Below the pieces are notes generated by a model. The model saw only the letters and a program-made list of their open reading frames with translations. It was not told the DNA's origin and made no database searches. A stretch of DNA of 64,000 bases from Laterigemmans sp052161645 (GTDB lineage Bacteria; Planctomycetota; Planctomycetia; Pirellulales; Pirellulaceae), in assembly GCA_052161645.1 (NCBI GenBank), contig CP197414.1, one strand, 5' to 3'. Each line of letters begins with the position of its first letter. The stretch's first letter is position 1. A program made the translations under genes and the position numbers. Below are positions 34,426-43,224 of the stretch, one piece after another.

Positions 34426-37400
34426 TCAATTCAATGTGGTAGCGACCCGGGGCGCCGTTTTTTGTTGCCAGACAACCAGATAGCGAACTCGGTCCGCTTC
34501 TTGGTACGATGCCAGGCCGACGGGGTGGTAGCCAGCTTTTCTTTTCTCCACTAGCATTGCTTCCAAGTTGGATGCTGATAAATCCGTCTCCAATTCCCAC
34601 TCATAGCCAGCCGAGTTTTCGCGAAACGTACAAGCGATGCGAAGTTCGGGAGTGCCGGTGTGCAATTGGAGAAAATGCAATCGCCAGCCACGCGCGCGGT
34701 ACTTGTCGGCTTTCGCAATGAAGTCTGCGAGTGTTAGATCGGCATAGGGGTGATTCCCAACACCAGGTCGACTGACTTGCAAATAGTGGCTGTTTCGCGT
34801 TCCACCTGAGTAGGCGACGCAGATGGAATTGATCAGCTGGCCTTGGCGACTGTTCGCCGTGATCACAGGCTGTACATTTCGCCGCCAGATGTTCCATGTT
34901 CCCCACCGGCCGCCTTCTTTGGCGATCCATAGTGAGAGCCCCGCACACTTTGCGGGAACAACTCCGGTGGTGGGAATGGTTGTTCTCCAGAATGTGCCGT
35001 AACCGCCTTTCATACGATTGTAATCTTGGCCGGCTTCAACATCATTGTTGAAACGATTGAGACGCCACCGCAAATTGGGCGGACATTCGCGCGCCAGTGC
35101 GTCGTAGATTGGCTCCTCGGCACCGGAGCGCAAATTGATTGCCGTGGGAACCAGCTTGCCGCGAAGGCCCGTTAGCCATTCTTGAAACTGTTCGGTAGTA
35201 GCACCGTGTAAGACTGAGAAGTCGCCCACCTCGGCGGTCAAATTTGGAGCATGGACGCGTGGTAGCGTGGCGACGTCCATGGCCAATCGGATGCCGGTTG
35301 TAGCCGCGGGCACTTCGTCAATGGCTAAGCGTCGCCGGGCTGCGGAGCGAGCCAGGTCGGCGGCGTTGTCCCAATCGCCACCTCGTACGATCACCAGAGA
35401 TGATGCTGTGGCAAGCCCTTCGGCCGGCACATCCTGGCTGGTGGAAAGCGCATCCGCAACGAGCTCGCCGACATTGCCATGCACATCATGCAGACCGAAG
35501 GGGTTCGCGACCCCCGTGGCAACAACGCGGGGTGTTGTTCGTTGCTTGGCAAAATTGTCTTGCGGCGAGATGGACGCAGGGTCCTGGCCGTACCAAAACG
35601 GTGCTGCGGAGCCGGCTCGGCAAGCCAGCTCCCATTCTGTTTCGGTGGGCAACCGATAACCTAGTTTCACGCTAGCCGCCTCGCTGCCGCTGGATGCTGT
35701 GGGGAGACGCCAACGCGAGTTCAGTCGTTTCAAAAATTCGTTGGTTGCTTGCCACGAAACCGACTCGACAGGAAACGCGTCGGTGTCGAGGCCGGCGACT
35801 TGTGGGGCCCCTCCGCCGCTCTCGCTGAAGTACGAAGGGTGATACGACATGACGCTATCAAATTGCAGCTGCGTCAGTTCGGTGGATGCTAGATAGAAGG
35901 GGCGTGTGCTGCCTGCAGAGGATTCTCCAGGCGGAATGAGCCGGAAGGTGATACCCAGCGTGTCAGTGAACTCGACCGGTGTTTGCAAGTAATCGGCCCA
36001 CTGCTCTTGCAGCGAGACCGCTTGAAAACGATCGAACGGAGCAATGGCCGCTAGGGGGGCATCCGCCGGGAACAGCTTATGAGTGGCGGTATTGGTGGAA
36101 TCGCCTGCGGTAGTTTCTGGCCGTTTAGCGGGAGTAGATGTTGCCGGCGGAGCCGCACGGCTCGGCGTGGAAGCCGCGGTTGAAGACGGACCATCGGCTT
36201 TGTCGCTGACGGGTTGTTCCGTGACGGGTTGTTTCTGTACGAACGAGGGAGCGGGCACTAATTGATCCATCCAGCGTCGCACGACGGAACCCTCAACAAA
36301 ATAGAAAGCCATTAAGGGCAGTAGGATGAAGGCAAGACGCAGCACGCGGGCAAGTACGTGAGGGCGTTGCCGCCGCACCACCAATCGTTTATCGATCAGC
36401 CTCGGGATCGTGGTTGTCGCCTCGCTTGGTGCAGGTGGCGTCGCCAATTCACCCGCGATTCCGGCGGCTATAATTTCGCCCACTTCGCTGGAGGATTGGA
36501 TTCGTTCCGCTGGATCCTTTCGCATCAGACGCTCCACCAGGTCGCACAGCCAAGTCGGACAATCGGGAACGATCTCGGGAATGGGCCGCGGCGTCGCTTG
36601 GGCAACTCGCATTAGCACCCCCACCATGCTGTTGGCGCGAAACGGGGGGCGACCGGTAATCATCACATACAACACGCTGCCGAGACTGAAGAGGTCGGCT
36701 CTGTCGTCGACCGTCGCCAAGGTGGCTTGCTCGGGTGACATATACATCGGAGTCCCAGCAATGACTCCCGTGCGAGTCATGCTGGCATCCTCGACGGAGC
36801 GAGCGAGTCCAAAATCGGTTAGCACGGCGCGGAGGTTTGTCGTGTATTCGAGCAGGATATTGGCTGGTTTGATATCGCGATGAATCACCCCTTGAGCGTG
36901 TGCGGCAGTCAATGCCAAGGCCAGTTGCCTGGCGATGTCGAGCAGTTCGTCGAGTTCCAGGGGCCCATCCACATGGATGCGGTCTTGCAGCGTCGGGCCG
37001 GGCACCAATTCCATCACCAGGAACGGCAGCGGTTCGCTTTCCACCGCATAAATATGCACTAGATTTGGATGTCGCACGGCGGCCAAGGCGCGTGCTTCGC
37101 GGAGAAATCGTTTTCGTGGTGGCGAGGTTTGAGCCAACACGGGATGGAGCACTTTGATCGCGACTTGACGCGTTAGCTTGGTATCGGTGGCTTGCAGCAC
37201 AATGCCAAAGCTACCGACGCCCAGCACCTTGTGCACTTGATAGTGTTGCAACTCACCTAACACACCTGGGACTGAGGATGGTGCGAGGAAGCTGAGATCG
37301 GGCATCGGGGGGGCGGGTGGGTCGGCAGATAGATATTCCTCGGCAGGGCACGCTTCGCTTTCATCAAAGTCCGAGGATGTGCTGAAGGATGCCGGCTGAG

Positions 37401-37602
37401 CCAAGGGGATTCCAATTCCCGCAAATTGATCTTCCATGGCGGGGGATTCGAGAAAGTCTCCACTGCGACTATCGGCCAGCAGCAGCAACTCAATCCGCTG
37501 CCGCAAGCTTGCGTTTCCCTGACACGCTTCGTCAAGAAAGCTAGCTCGACGAGCAGGGTCCCCGATAGCGAGTGCGGAGAGGAATATCTTCCGCTCTGAC
37601 AC
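34426..37602 (-). CDS. Transmembrane Ser/Thr protein kinase with FGE-sulfatase-like domain
   Basis: 1058 aa from GTG 37602, which begins the family start VSERKIFLSALAIGDPARRASFLDEAC; a TTG at 37662 is an alternative. Kinase domain (about 121-385): GVGSFG, Lys150 in VAIK, HRDIKPAN (241-248), DFG (263-265), GTPMYMSPEQ. One membrane helix (about 421-437), a Pro/Ala/Thr linker, then an extracytoplasmic formylglycine-generating-enzyme-like domain (about 530-790; FRLIPPGE, GYRLPTETEWELACRAG, NPFGLHDVHGNVGELV, VIVRGGDWDN) that probably binds ligands. The C-terminal 250 residues resemble bacterial tandem-repeat domains (KRKAGYHPVGLASYQEADRVRYLVVW). Likely a receptor kinase paired with the upstream sigma factor. 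Confidence 0.9.
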   Translation of the reverse strand: MSERKIFLSALAIGDPARRASFLDEACQGNASLRQRIELLLLADSRSGDFLESPAMEDQFAGIGIPLAQPASFSTSSDFDESEACPAEEYLSADPPAPPMPDLSFLAPSSVPGVLGELQHYQVHKVLGVGSFGIVLQATDTKLTRQVAIKVLHPVLAQTSPPRKRFLREARALAAVRHPNLVHIYAVESEPLPFLVMELVPGPTLQDRIHVDGPLELDELLDIARQLALALTAAHAQGVIHRDIKPANILLEYTTNLRAVLTDFGLARSVEDASMTRTGVIAGTPMYMSPEQATLATVDDRADLFSLGSVLYVMITGRPPFRANSMVGVLMRVAQATPRPIPEIVPDCPTWLCDLVERLMRKDPAERIQSSSEVGEIIAAGIAGELATPPAPSEATTTIPRLIDKRLVVRRQRPHVLARVLRLAFILLPLMAFYFVEGSVVRRWMDQLVPAPSFVQKQPVTEQPVSDKADGPSSTAASTPSRAAPPATSTPAKRPETTAGDSTNTATHKLFPADAPLAAIAPFDRFQAVSLQEQWADYLQTPVEFTDTLGITFRLIPPGESSAGSTRPFYLASTELTQLQFDSVMSYHPSYFSESGGGAPQVAGLDTDAFPVESVSWQATNEFLKRLNSRWRLPTASSGSEAASVKLGYRLPTETEWELACRAGSAAPFWYGQDPASISPQDNFAKQRTTPRVVATGVANPFGLHDVHGNVGELVADALSTSQDVPAEGLATASSLVIVRGGDWDNAADLARSAARRRLAIDEVPAATTGIRLAMDVATLPRVHAPNLTAEVGDFSVLHGATTEQFQEWLTGLRGKLVPTAINLRSGAEEPIYDALARECPPNLRWRLNRFNNDVEAGQDYNRMKGGYGTFWRTTIPTTGVVPAKCAGLSLWIAKEGGRWGTWNIWRRNVQPVITANSRQGQLINSICVAYSGGTRNSHYLQVSRPGVGNHPYADLTLADFIAKADKYRARGWRLHFLQLHTGTPELRIACTFRENSAGYEWELETDLSASNLEAMLVEKRKAGYHPVGLASYQEADRVRYLVVWQQKTAPRVATTLN

Positions 37603-37825
37603 TTGAGATGTCGCTGTCGATCGGCTGGGATGTTTGGAGAGAGACAATGAACCGATTGCCAAGCCGCGAATGGTAGGTGCAAGAAAGGATGCTGTGGGTT
37701 AGCCTCGCAGCATCGTCGCGCGGGGCTCACATAGGTATGCGACAACCAGAGATCGATTCCGCAAAATCTTTAAATTTTTTCTGCGGTGGCTTTTTGACCA
37801 GCAACTTGTGATCATCTGCTATCGA

Positions 37826-38449
37826 TCAGTTTGGCGATGAAGCTGACTGCTGCGGGGGGGCGAAGATTTCGGCGTGTAACCAAGCGCGGGCATACGCCCA
37901 CAGGCCGTCCACCGAACGAGTCGAGAGGCCCAGCACCCGGGCTGTCTGGGCGATCGTCAGTTCAGAAAAGAATCGCAGCTCGACGATTTCGGCCGCGATT
38001 GGGTCCACCTTGGCAAAGCGAGAAAGCGCGTCGTCGAGCGCCAATACATAGTCGGCGTTTTGCAGTCGCTCACGCTCTGATCGATCAAGCTGATCTTCCA
38101 GCGGCACCCGCTGCCAGTTACCACCGCGCTTGAGACGCTTTTTGCCGCGGGCGTGATCGACCAAGATGTGCCGCATCGCCCTTGCCGCGGCTCCGAAAAA
38201 ATGATCGAGGTCGTCCCAGCTGGAGGTCGCGTTTGGCTTGCCAATCAGCTGCAAGTAAACTTCGTGCACGAGGGCCGTCGGTTGCAGCGTGTGGTCGGGA
38301 GCTTCTTTGCGCAGTTGTTTTTGCGCAAGCCGCCGCAGACGCTGGTAGATCAACGGCAGCAAGTCCTTTCTGGCTTGTTGGTCACCTTGAGAGACGCGTT
38401 GCAACAAATCGTCGGCTAGCTGATTGGTCTCGGTAAACTCTTCTGCCAC
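37826..38449 (-). CDS. ECF-type sigma factor of the planctomycete Sigma70-ECF group
   Basis: 207 aa. Region 2: LLPLIYQRLRRLAQKQLRKE ... LQPTALVHEVYLQLIG with DLDHFFGAAARAMRHILVDHARGKKR; region 4: DALSRFAKVDPIAAEIVELRFFSELTIAQTARVLGLSTRSVDGLWAYARAWLHAE, a clear helix-turn-helix. This is the type commonly encoded next to Ser/Thr kinases in planctomycetes, as here (kinase start 223 bp downstream on the same strand). ATG 38449 is followed by the conserved region and fits the family length (about 190-210). Inferred to be controlled by the adjacent membrane kinase. Confidence 0.94.
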   Translation of the reverse strand: MAEEFTETNQLADDLLQRVSQGDQQARKDLLPLIYQRLRRLAQKQLRKEAPDHTLQPTALVHEVYLQLIGKPNATSSWDDLDHFFGAAARAMRHILVDHARGKKRLKRGGNWQRVPLEDQLDRSERERLQNADYVLALDDALSRFAKVDPIAAEIVELRFFSELTIAQTARVLGLSTRSVDGLWAYARAWLHAEIFAPPQQSASSPN

Positions 38450-38518
38450 ACTGAACCTCGATGGAAAGTCGAATCATCATGAAGCCGAGCCGCCAGATAG
38501 CCTCCCAGTCCTTTTGGC

Positions 38519-39946
38519 TTATTGTATATCAACGTTGCGAGGATCGGTGCGGGAAATAATGTCGCTGATGCCAGTTTGGTTGAAACCTTTATAGCCATCG
38601 TTGCGTTCGAGCACTTCCAGATGAGAGCCGGTCACGCCGGAGCGGCGAAAGCGATCGGCTTGTTCACTATTGATCCAACCGTTTTGCAATGCATGACTGA
38701 TGCGACGTTCGTCGACAGGCCACACTTGTCCACGTGTGAATGATTGTTTCAGGTAGGCAAAATCGGAGAAGGGCTGCAGCGATTCGGCGCCCTCGGATTG
38801 TAAACGTTCCCGCGCGGCTTCAAAGGCGAACTGACATTCCAAATGGTGCATTCCCGCAGCCAGCACCGCTTCCCCGTGGAGATCGCACCAGAGGCCGACG
38901 GTGCCACGGCTAGAGCTGGTTTGTGAACCTGAGTCGTCAAAACCTTGATGCGCAAAGTCGCCTAAGACCTCGTCGGCGGTCATATCCACGTCGGCAAAGA
39001 CCACGATGCGGGCGGCAGGTTGTTCGAGAACCTGAGCTCCCCAGCCCGCATCGGCTCCCGCGTAGAAACGCTCGCGGCAATGCATGCCGAGCGTTTCCAG
39101 CAAACGCACCAAGGCGGCAAAGCCTGCGCGGCTGCTGCGGTAGGTGTGGTGATCATGGTTGGCCCAGCCAAACCCGAGTCGCGATTGGGCTTGGAATTGC
39201 AAGTTGGCCGCGTCGTTACGCAGTTGCCAGTACTCACGTTCGGTTTGGAAGAAAAGATCGCAGGTCCGGTCAACTCCCAAGTCAACAATGATCGATTCAA
39301 CTAGCGCTGTAGTCTGTTCAATACCTGCCACAGGATCGTCGAACCGGCGCGGGCGCAATCGCAATCGCTGGGTGTGCCAAAGTAACATTTCACCGCTTGG
39401 CTGAGCCTCTTCCGCCCCGCTCGCGGAGCTGGACGCCGTGGCGCCCGTTGCCGGGCCTTGGTCACCGTGTCGCTCCAGTACGACAACTTCAACGCCCCCG
39501 GCGGTGGATACTGTCGCGCTGCGGCGGGCAGCCGTTGCGTCGCCGATGATTTCAATTTCATCAATTGCCAGCGGCGGTAAAGTTGTGTCGATCAAAATCG
39601 ATTGGGCGCGGAGGAAATCAACGACCGATTCAACCCTCAAGACCACTTTCTGTTGCCCATCGGCGATCACCCAAGGAAGCTGCGCGCCGGGATGATGCAA
39701 GCGACCATCGACCCCATACGGATCTATTGAGGCGAATCCACAAGCTGTTAGATCACTATCGGTTGACAGATGAATGGTATCGATCCAATCGACCAGTTTT
39801 GTGCCAGTACGGCGGAGCAAGCAATCGCTCAAGCTGGCCAGCCAAGGATTGGCGGCAGCCAGTTCGGCCAACCTGTGTTCGATTAGCCGCGTGGCCTGCG
39901 GTTGAATTTGCCACTGGGTAAAATCTGCAAGCGATGTGGGTGTCAT
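38519..39946 (-). CDS. Planctomycete-type hypothetical protein, 475 aa
   Basis: Soluble, no signal peptide or membrane helix. It contains an acidic/Ser-Ala-rich insertion (about 157-186) and a conserved-looking core with GFGWANHDHHTYRSSRAGF (a His cluster), YAGADAGWGAQVLEQP, VVFADVDMTADEVLGDF and WCDLHGEAVLAAGMHHLECQF. The Asp and His clusters hint at a metal-binding or aldolase-like site, but I do not recognise the family. C-terminal ~40 residues VLERNDGYKGFNQTGISDIISRTDPRNV. Begins 120 bp from the divergent GNAT gene and ends 69 bp before the sigma factor start region. Confidence 0.85.
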   Translation of the reverse strand: MTPTSLADFTQWQIQPQATRLIEHRLAELAAANPWLASLSDCLLRRTGTKLVDWIDTIHLSTDSDLTACGFASIDPYGVDGRLHHPGAQLPWVIADGQQKVVLRVESVVDFLRAQSILIDTTLPPLAIDEIEIIGDATAARRSATVSTAGGVEVVVLERHGDQGPATGATASSSASGAEEAQPSGEMLLWHTQRLRLRPRRFDDPVAGIEQTTALVESIIVDLGVDRTCDLFFQTEREYWQLRNDAANLQFQAQSRLGFGWANHDHHTYRSSRAGFAALVRLLETLGMHCRERFYAGADAGWGAQVLEQPAARIVVFADVDMTADEVLGDFAHQGFDDSGSQTSSSRGTVGLWCDLHGEAVLAAGMHHLECQFAFEAARERLQSEGAESLQPFSDFAYLKQSFTRGQVWPVDERRISHALQNGWINSEQADRFRRSGVTGSHLEVLERNDGYKGFNQTGISDIISRTDPRNVDIQ

Positions 39947-40068
39947 GTGTCGTCTACTAAGGTTTGATGAGCGAAAGCGGGAGCCTGGGTGCTGGTGAAG
40001 AGAGTGGCCCCGAACTATTTTACCGCAGACGGGTCAAGAAGTAAGACAAGGTCTTCCTGGGAAAACCA

Positions 40069-40518
40069 ATGATGCAAAAGTCCGCCTGGACATTTACTGA
40101 ATTTACCACCCACGATGTCGCTTATGAAACAGCCAGCCAGCTGCGCCACCGTTTGTTGAGGCAACCTTTGGGTTTGGATTTATTCAGCGAAGATCGCACC
40201 GCGGAGGCGTTGGATCGGCACTTTGCCGCTTGGTCCGGTGAGCAGATGATCGCTTGCTTGGTGATTACCGGCAAGTCGGCCAAACGGGTTAAGCTGCGGC
40301 AAATGTGTGTGGCTGAGGATCATCAGGGGCGCGGTGCCGGCAGCTTTCTTGTAGCCAGCACCGAACAAGTCTTGCGCGCCGGTGGGATCGAAGAGATTGA
40401 GTTGGCGGCACGTCTCGAAGCGCAAGAATTTTATCGTCGGCTAGGTTATGTGGCCACAGGTGAGCCTTTCGTGGAGGTCACCATCGACCATATTTTGATG
40501 ACTAAAACGCTCACGTAG
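40069..40518 (+). CDS. GNAT-family N-acetyltransferase
   Basis: 149 aa. GNAT pattern: DVAYETASQLRHRLLRQPLGL (motif C/D region), then the strand before acetyl-CoA binding KLRQMCVAEDHQGRGAGS (the Q/RxxGxG/A pyrophosphate loop), and ARLEAQEFYRRLGYVATGEPF with the tyrosine of motif B. It resembles ElaA-like or general aminoglycoside/small-molecule acetyltransferases; the substrate is unknown. It is the only plus-strand gene in this stretch and is flanked by a long inverted repeat on its 3' side. Confidence 0.9.
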   Translation: MMQKSAWTFTEFTTHDVAYETASQLRHRLLRQPLGLDLFSEDRTAEALDRHFAAWSGEQMIACLVITGKSAKRVKLRQMCVAEDHQGRGAGSFLVASTEQVLRAGGIEEIELAARLEAQEFYRRLGYVATGEPFVEVTIDHILMTKTLT

Positions 40519-40530
40519 AGCCTTTTCAGG

Positions 40531-40663
40531 AATCGCTAGCCGCAGTTCCCGTTAGCCGCTAGCCGCGGTTCCTTGTTAGCCGCTTTGCCGCTAGCCGCGG
40601 TTCCCGTTTTGAAGCGAACTAATCACGTGCAACAAAATGGTGGCTAGCGCCAAAACCGCTAAC
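40531..40663. repeat. GCTAGC-type repeat cluster forming an inverted repeat
   Basis: Three degenerate direct copies of GCTAGCCGCGGTTCC (40535-40549 with one mismatch; 40558-40572; about 40590-40604) are followed by an inverted copy GGTGGCTAGCGCCAAA (40639-40654). The arms GTTAGCCGCTTTGCCGCTAG (40576-40595) and GGCTAGCGCCAAAACCGCTA (40642-40661) can pair with few mismatches. It lies between convergent genes and may act as a bidirectional transcript end. A single copy of the same inverted motif occurs upstream of tadB (4975-4998). Confidence 0.75.
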
Positions 40664-40684
40664 AGTGCGCTCACTTTGGTTCCC

Positions 40685-41008
40685 TTACGCTTCGGCATTC
40701 AGGTTGGGATTGATGACCTGCTCCCAACCAATTTGTTTGAGGTCCTCGCGGGTCGCCCAACGGCTGTGGTTGCTCCACAGCGGTTGTTCGCAGATTGGGC
40801 AGAGGGGCAATTCGGCATCGCGCCACAGATGCGGCGAACTGGTGTCAGGCTGAGTCCAAATCGCTTCGCATTCATCGCAAACGACCAAGCCGTGTGGCTG
40901 TTCGGTTTGGTATCCACAGATGCGAATTCCACACAAACCGCAACCGCAGATCGAGCACACGTCGACGGAATGTAACGGCATCGAGACAGGGCTATCGTGG
41001 CTCATCAT
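40685..41008 (-). CDS. Small cysteine-rich (zinc-ribbon-like) protein
   Basis: 107 aa with an unusual cysteine pattern: CSICGCGLCGIRICG in the first third, then CDECEAIW (two Cys, 43-50 region) and CPICEQPLW near residue 70. The CxxC pairs (CDEC, CPIC) suggest at least one zinc ribbon; the first cluster CxxCxCxxC could bind a second metal. No signal peptide or membrane helix. I do not recognise the family. Starts at either of two adjacent ATG (41008 or 41005). Confidence 0.75.
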   Translation of the reverse strand: MMSHDSPVSMPLHSVDVCSICGCGLCGIRICGYQTEQPHGLVVCDECEAIWTQPDTSSPHLWRDAELPLCPICEQPLWSNHSRWATREDLKQIGWEQVINPNLNAEA

Positions 41009-41105
41009 TCGTTTCGCTCACTTGAATAACAATCGATTTGAGGATCGGCGGCAAACTGTCCGCTACTGCGAAAAGCCCAAACTCTAGTTTACACGTTCGC
41101 AAGCA

Positions 41106-41801
41106 TTAAAGGGGAAAGGCGGTAATCACCCGATTTCCCTCCAGCACAATTCGCAGTCTTCTCGCTTGGGGGCGATCGCGGCGATTGCCTTCCCGACCAC
41201 CAACATACCCAATTCGGCGCCCCAAGTTGATCGTGTAAATCGTGCGTTGGTCTTGTTTTTCTGTTGTCACACCACTTTTACCCGCTTTTGCTCGCTGATA
41301 ACCCTCGTCAATGATCGCCAGGACCTCGGCAAATTCGCCATCAAACACGCCGTGCGGGCCGGCCCGCGTTGGTGCATCTTGGAGGTGACGTTCGAGATGC
41401 TGCAGGCGATGCCCTTCCTGGCTGCCCGGTCCGTACATTAACCCGGCGGGAGAGAGAAAACGATCAGGCTGGACCTCTCGCAACAGTCCGTACTTGAGCG
41501 CCGCGCCGTCATCGCTAGAGGCATCGGCCACGGAGTTCAAATCCGGCTTTGATCTGTCAGTCGCAGTTGATTTACCAGACGCAGTTGATTCGTTGAGCTC
41601 GGGGTCCGCAGCGGCATCATCCGCTTGTTGGCCCGCATTGCCGGCGTTCCAGTCGCGCAGTTCGGGCAGTTCCAGTCCGAACCGCGCGTTGAGCGTGGGC
41701 ACTAGCAACCAATAGCCGATGACCAGCACCGCCCCGAGTAAACCTTTCACGGGAGGCTTGCCGCGTCGCGGTGTTGACGACCTGTTTGGATGGTCATTCA
41801 A
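41106..41801 (-). CDS. Single-pass membrane protein with BECR-toxin-like C-terminus (hypothetical)
   Basis: 231 aa: short basic N-terminus, one membrane helix (LLGAVLVIGYWLLVPTL, about 21-37), an acidic/Ser-Ala-rich periplasmic linker (50-100) and a folded C-terminal domain (about 130-231) with PHGVFDGEFAEVLAIIDEGY, RTIYTINLGRRIGYVGGREGN and a tail LRIVLEGNRVITAFPL. The tail's Gly-Tyr-x-Gly-Gly and ITAFP resemble the C-terminal strands of Barnase/EndoU/ColicinE5-RelE-like nucleases, but planctomycete anchored versions are probably not toxins. Function unknown. ATG 41801 is followed 49 bp downstream by no other gene; the signal peptidase gene lies just upstream. Confidence 0.8.
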   Translation of the reverse strand: MNDHPNRSSTPRRGKPPVKGLLGAVLVIGYWLLVPTLNARFGLELPELRDWNAGNAGQQADDAAADPELNESTASGKSTATDRSKPDLNSVADASSDDGAALKYGLLREVQPDRFLSPAGLMYGPGSQEGHRLQHLERHLQDAPTRAGPHGVFDGEFAEVLAIIDEGYQRAKAGKSGVTTEKQDQRTIYTINLGRRIGYVGGREGNRRDRPQARRLRIVLEGNRVITAFPL

Positions 41802-41850
41802 GACTATGGTTCCTTTCGACTTTCACAACGTGGGAGAAACGCGGTCGCCA

Positions 41851-43224
41851 TTATTTCCGAGGCGTTTTGAGCTTATCGACACGTCCTTGAATCTGACTCC
41901 GCTTAACGCCCTCGATGGCTGAGCGACTATCGGTCGAGTTGGGTGGATTATCGCCGAAAACTAGGTAGCGATCATCCCCAGCGCGAACACCTTGCTGCCA
42001 CCGTGTCCGCCATCTCGGAGGTGGATCATAGCGTGCTGCTCGGCCCAACCATAGTTGGTCGATCTGTGCTTGTCCGGGCTGCGAGTCGCCGGTCCCGGTA
42101 AAGCGGATGGCGACTGGCTGCTCCGTGCTGACTGGTTTCGAGGAAACTGATTTCGGAAAGGCTGATTTCAGGGAGGCTGGTCTTGAACCGAACAGCTGTG
42201 CGGCCGACAGGGTGATATTTTGCGGAGCCTGTGGTGGGCTTGGTGGTTGCGACGAATTGATCGTATGTGGTGGTAATCGCCACAGCTGGTCTCCGTGGTT
42301 TAACAAGTAAAGCATATGTTGCCCGGCCGGCAGTGGCAATTGTCCGAAGAGGGGACCGCTGGGCGTGGCGACGGCCACTTGCAAGTTGACAGCTCGGGGC
42401 ACGTCAACTCGCATGCTAAGACGCAGTTCGTTGATTGGCAGCATCTCCCGCGCGAGCGCCGCGTTGGCTGGGTTATCGTCGCGAATCGGCCCGGGGCGCG
42501 ACGCGTTATAGACGTCGATGTGATGGTAGGTTAACCAAGGCGTGGGGGCTGCGTTTAGCTGGCAACGAAACTGAGCCTGGTTAAACAGCCAAGTGTGTTG
42601 CTGGGGACTTTGCGTGGCAGCGTGATCTGGAATGGCTGCCGTTACGGCTGACTGCCAACGTGGTGGAAGACCGCTAAGATCTTCCAGGTGGTAGACTTCG
42701 ATCGCTCGCTGCCAAGCGACTTGTGGAGTGTTCTCAAATGGTTGGCCGTTGACCCACAATTGACCGGCGGCATCGATTTTCACGACATCTCCGGGCACGC
42801 CGATCACGCGTTTCACTTGCCCGGAACCATCGGGTAACTGCACGACGACGCAATCATCTCGCTGCGGGTTGGCGGTGCGGTAAGCTTGCGGATTGATTTC
42901 GACCAATTCCCCCGGGGCGATGTTCTGGCTTAGCTGCAGCCCCAATGCTCCGCAGCGAAAACAGCGTAATTGAAGCATGCTGGGATCGGGTTGCAGATGC
43001 ACGCGGTGTGACCAGTCGCAAGCTGGGCAGGTGGCGATTCGCGTGGGGCCCCAGAACGTGGGACTCATCGAAGGCCCCGCGACCCGCGCGACCCATTGGC
43101 GTTCCGGTTTCCACCAGAAAAAGTTACCCGTCACAAAGCTGGCGAGTGACCACAGGCAACCAACCAACAAGACGCTGGGGATGACAAAGTGGCGGAGCGA
43201 AGGGCCTACTCGCGCAGCGTCCAT
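41851..43224 (-). CDS. Signal peptidase I-like protein with inserted zinc knuckle
   Basis: 457 aa from ATG 43224 (earlier in-frame ATGs at 43257 and 43347 would run into the upstream gene). N-terminal membrane helix (about 12-34), then SPase I box B with nucleophile Ser52 (GPSMSPT), box D with general base Lys138 (GQVKRVIGVPGD) and box E GDNPPNSTDSR near the C-terminus. Between boxes B and D lies CPACDWSH ... CFRCG (Cys66, 69, 88, 91), a rubredoxin/zinc-ribbon-like knuckle, and a ~240-residue beta-rich, low-complexity insertion before box E. I infer an SPase I variant of specialised substrate range. Overlaps the upstream gene by 19 bp. Confidence 0.85.
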   Translation of the reverse strand: MDAARVGPSLRHFVIPSVLLVGCLWSLASFVTGNFFWWKPERQWVARVAGPSMSPTFWGPTRIATCPACDWSHRVHLQPDPSMLQLRCFRCGALGLQLSQNIAPGELVEINPQAYRTANPQRDDCVVVQLPDGSGQVKRVIGVPGDVVKIDAAGQLWVNGQPFENTPQVAWQRAIEVYHLEDLSGLPPRWQSAVTAAIPDHAATQSPQQHTWLFNQAQFRCQLNAAPTPWLTYHHIDVYNASRPGPIRDDNPANAALAREMLPINELRLSMRVDVPRAVNLQVAVATPSGPLFGQLPLPAGQHMLYLLNHGDQLWRLPPHTINSSQPPSPPQAPQNITLSAAQLFGSRPASLKSAFPKSVSSKPVSTEQPVAIRFTGTGDSQPGQAQIDQLWLGRAARYDPPPRWRTRWQQGVRAGDDRYLVFGDNPPNSTDSRSAIEGVKRSQIQGRVDKLKTPRK

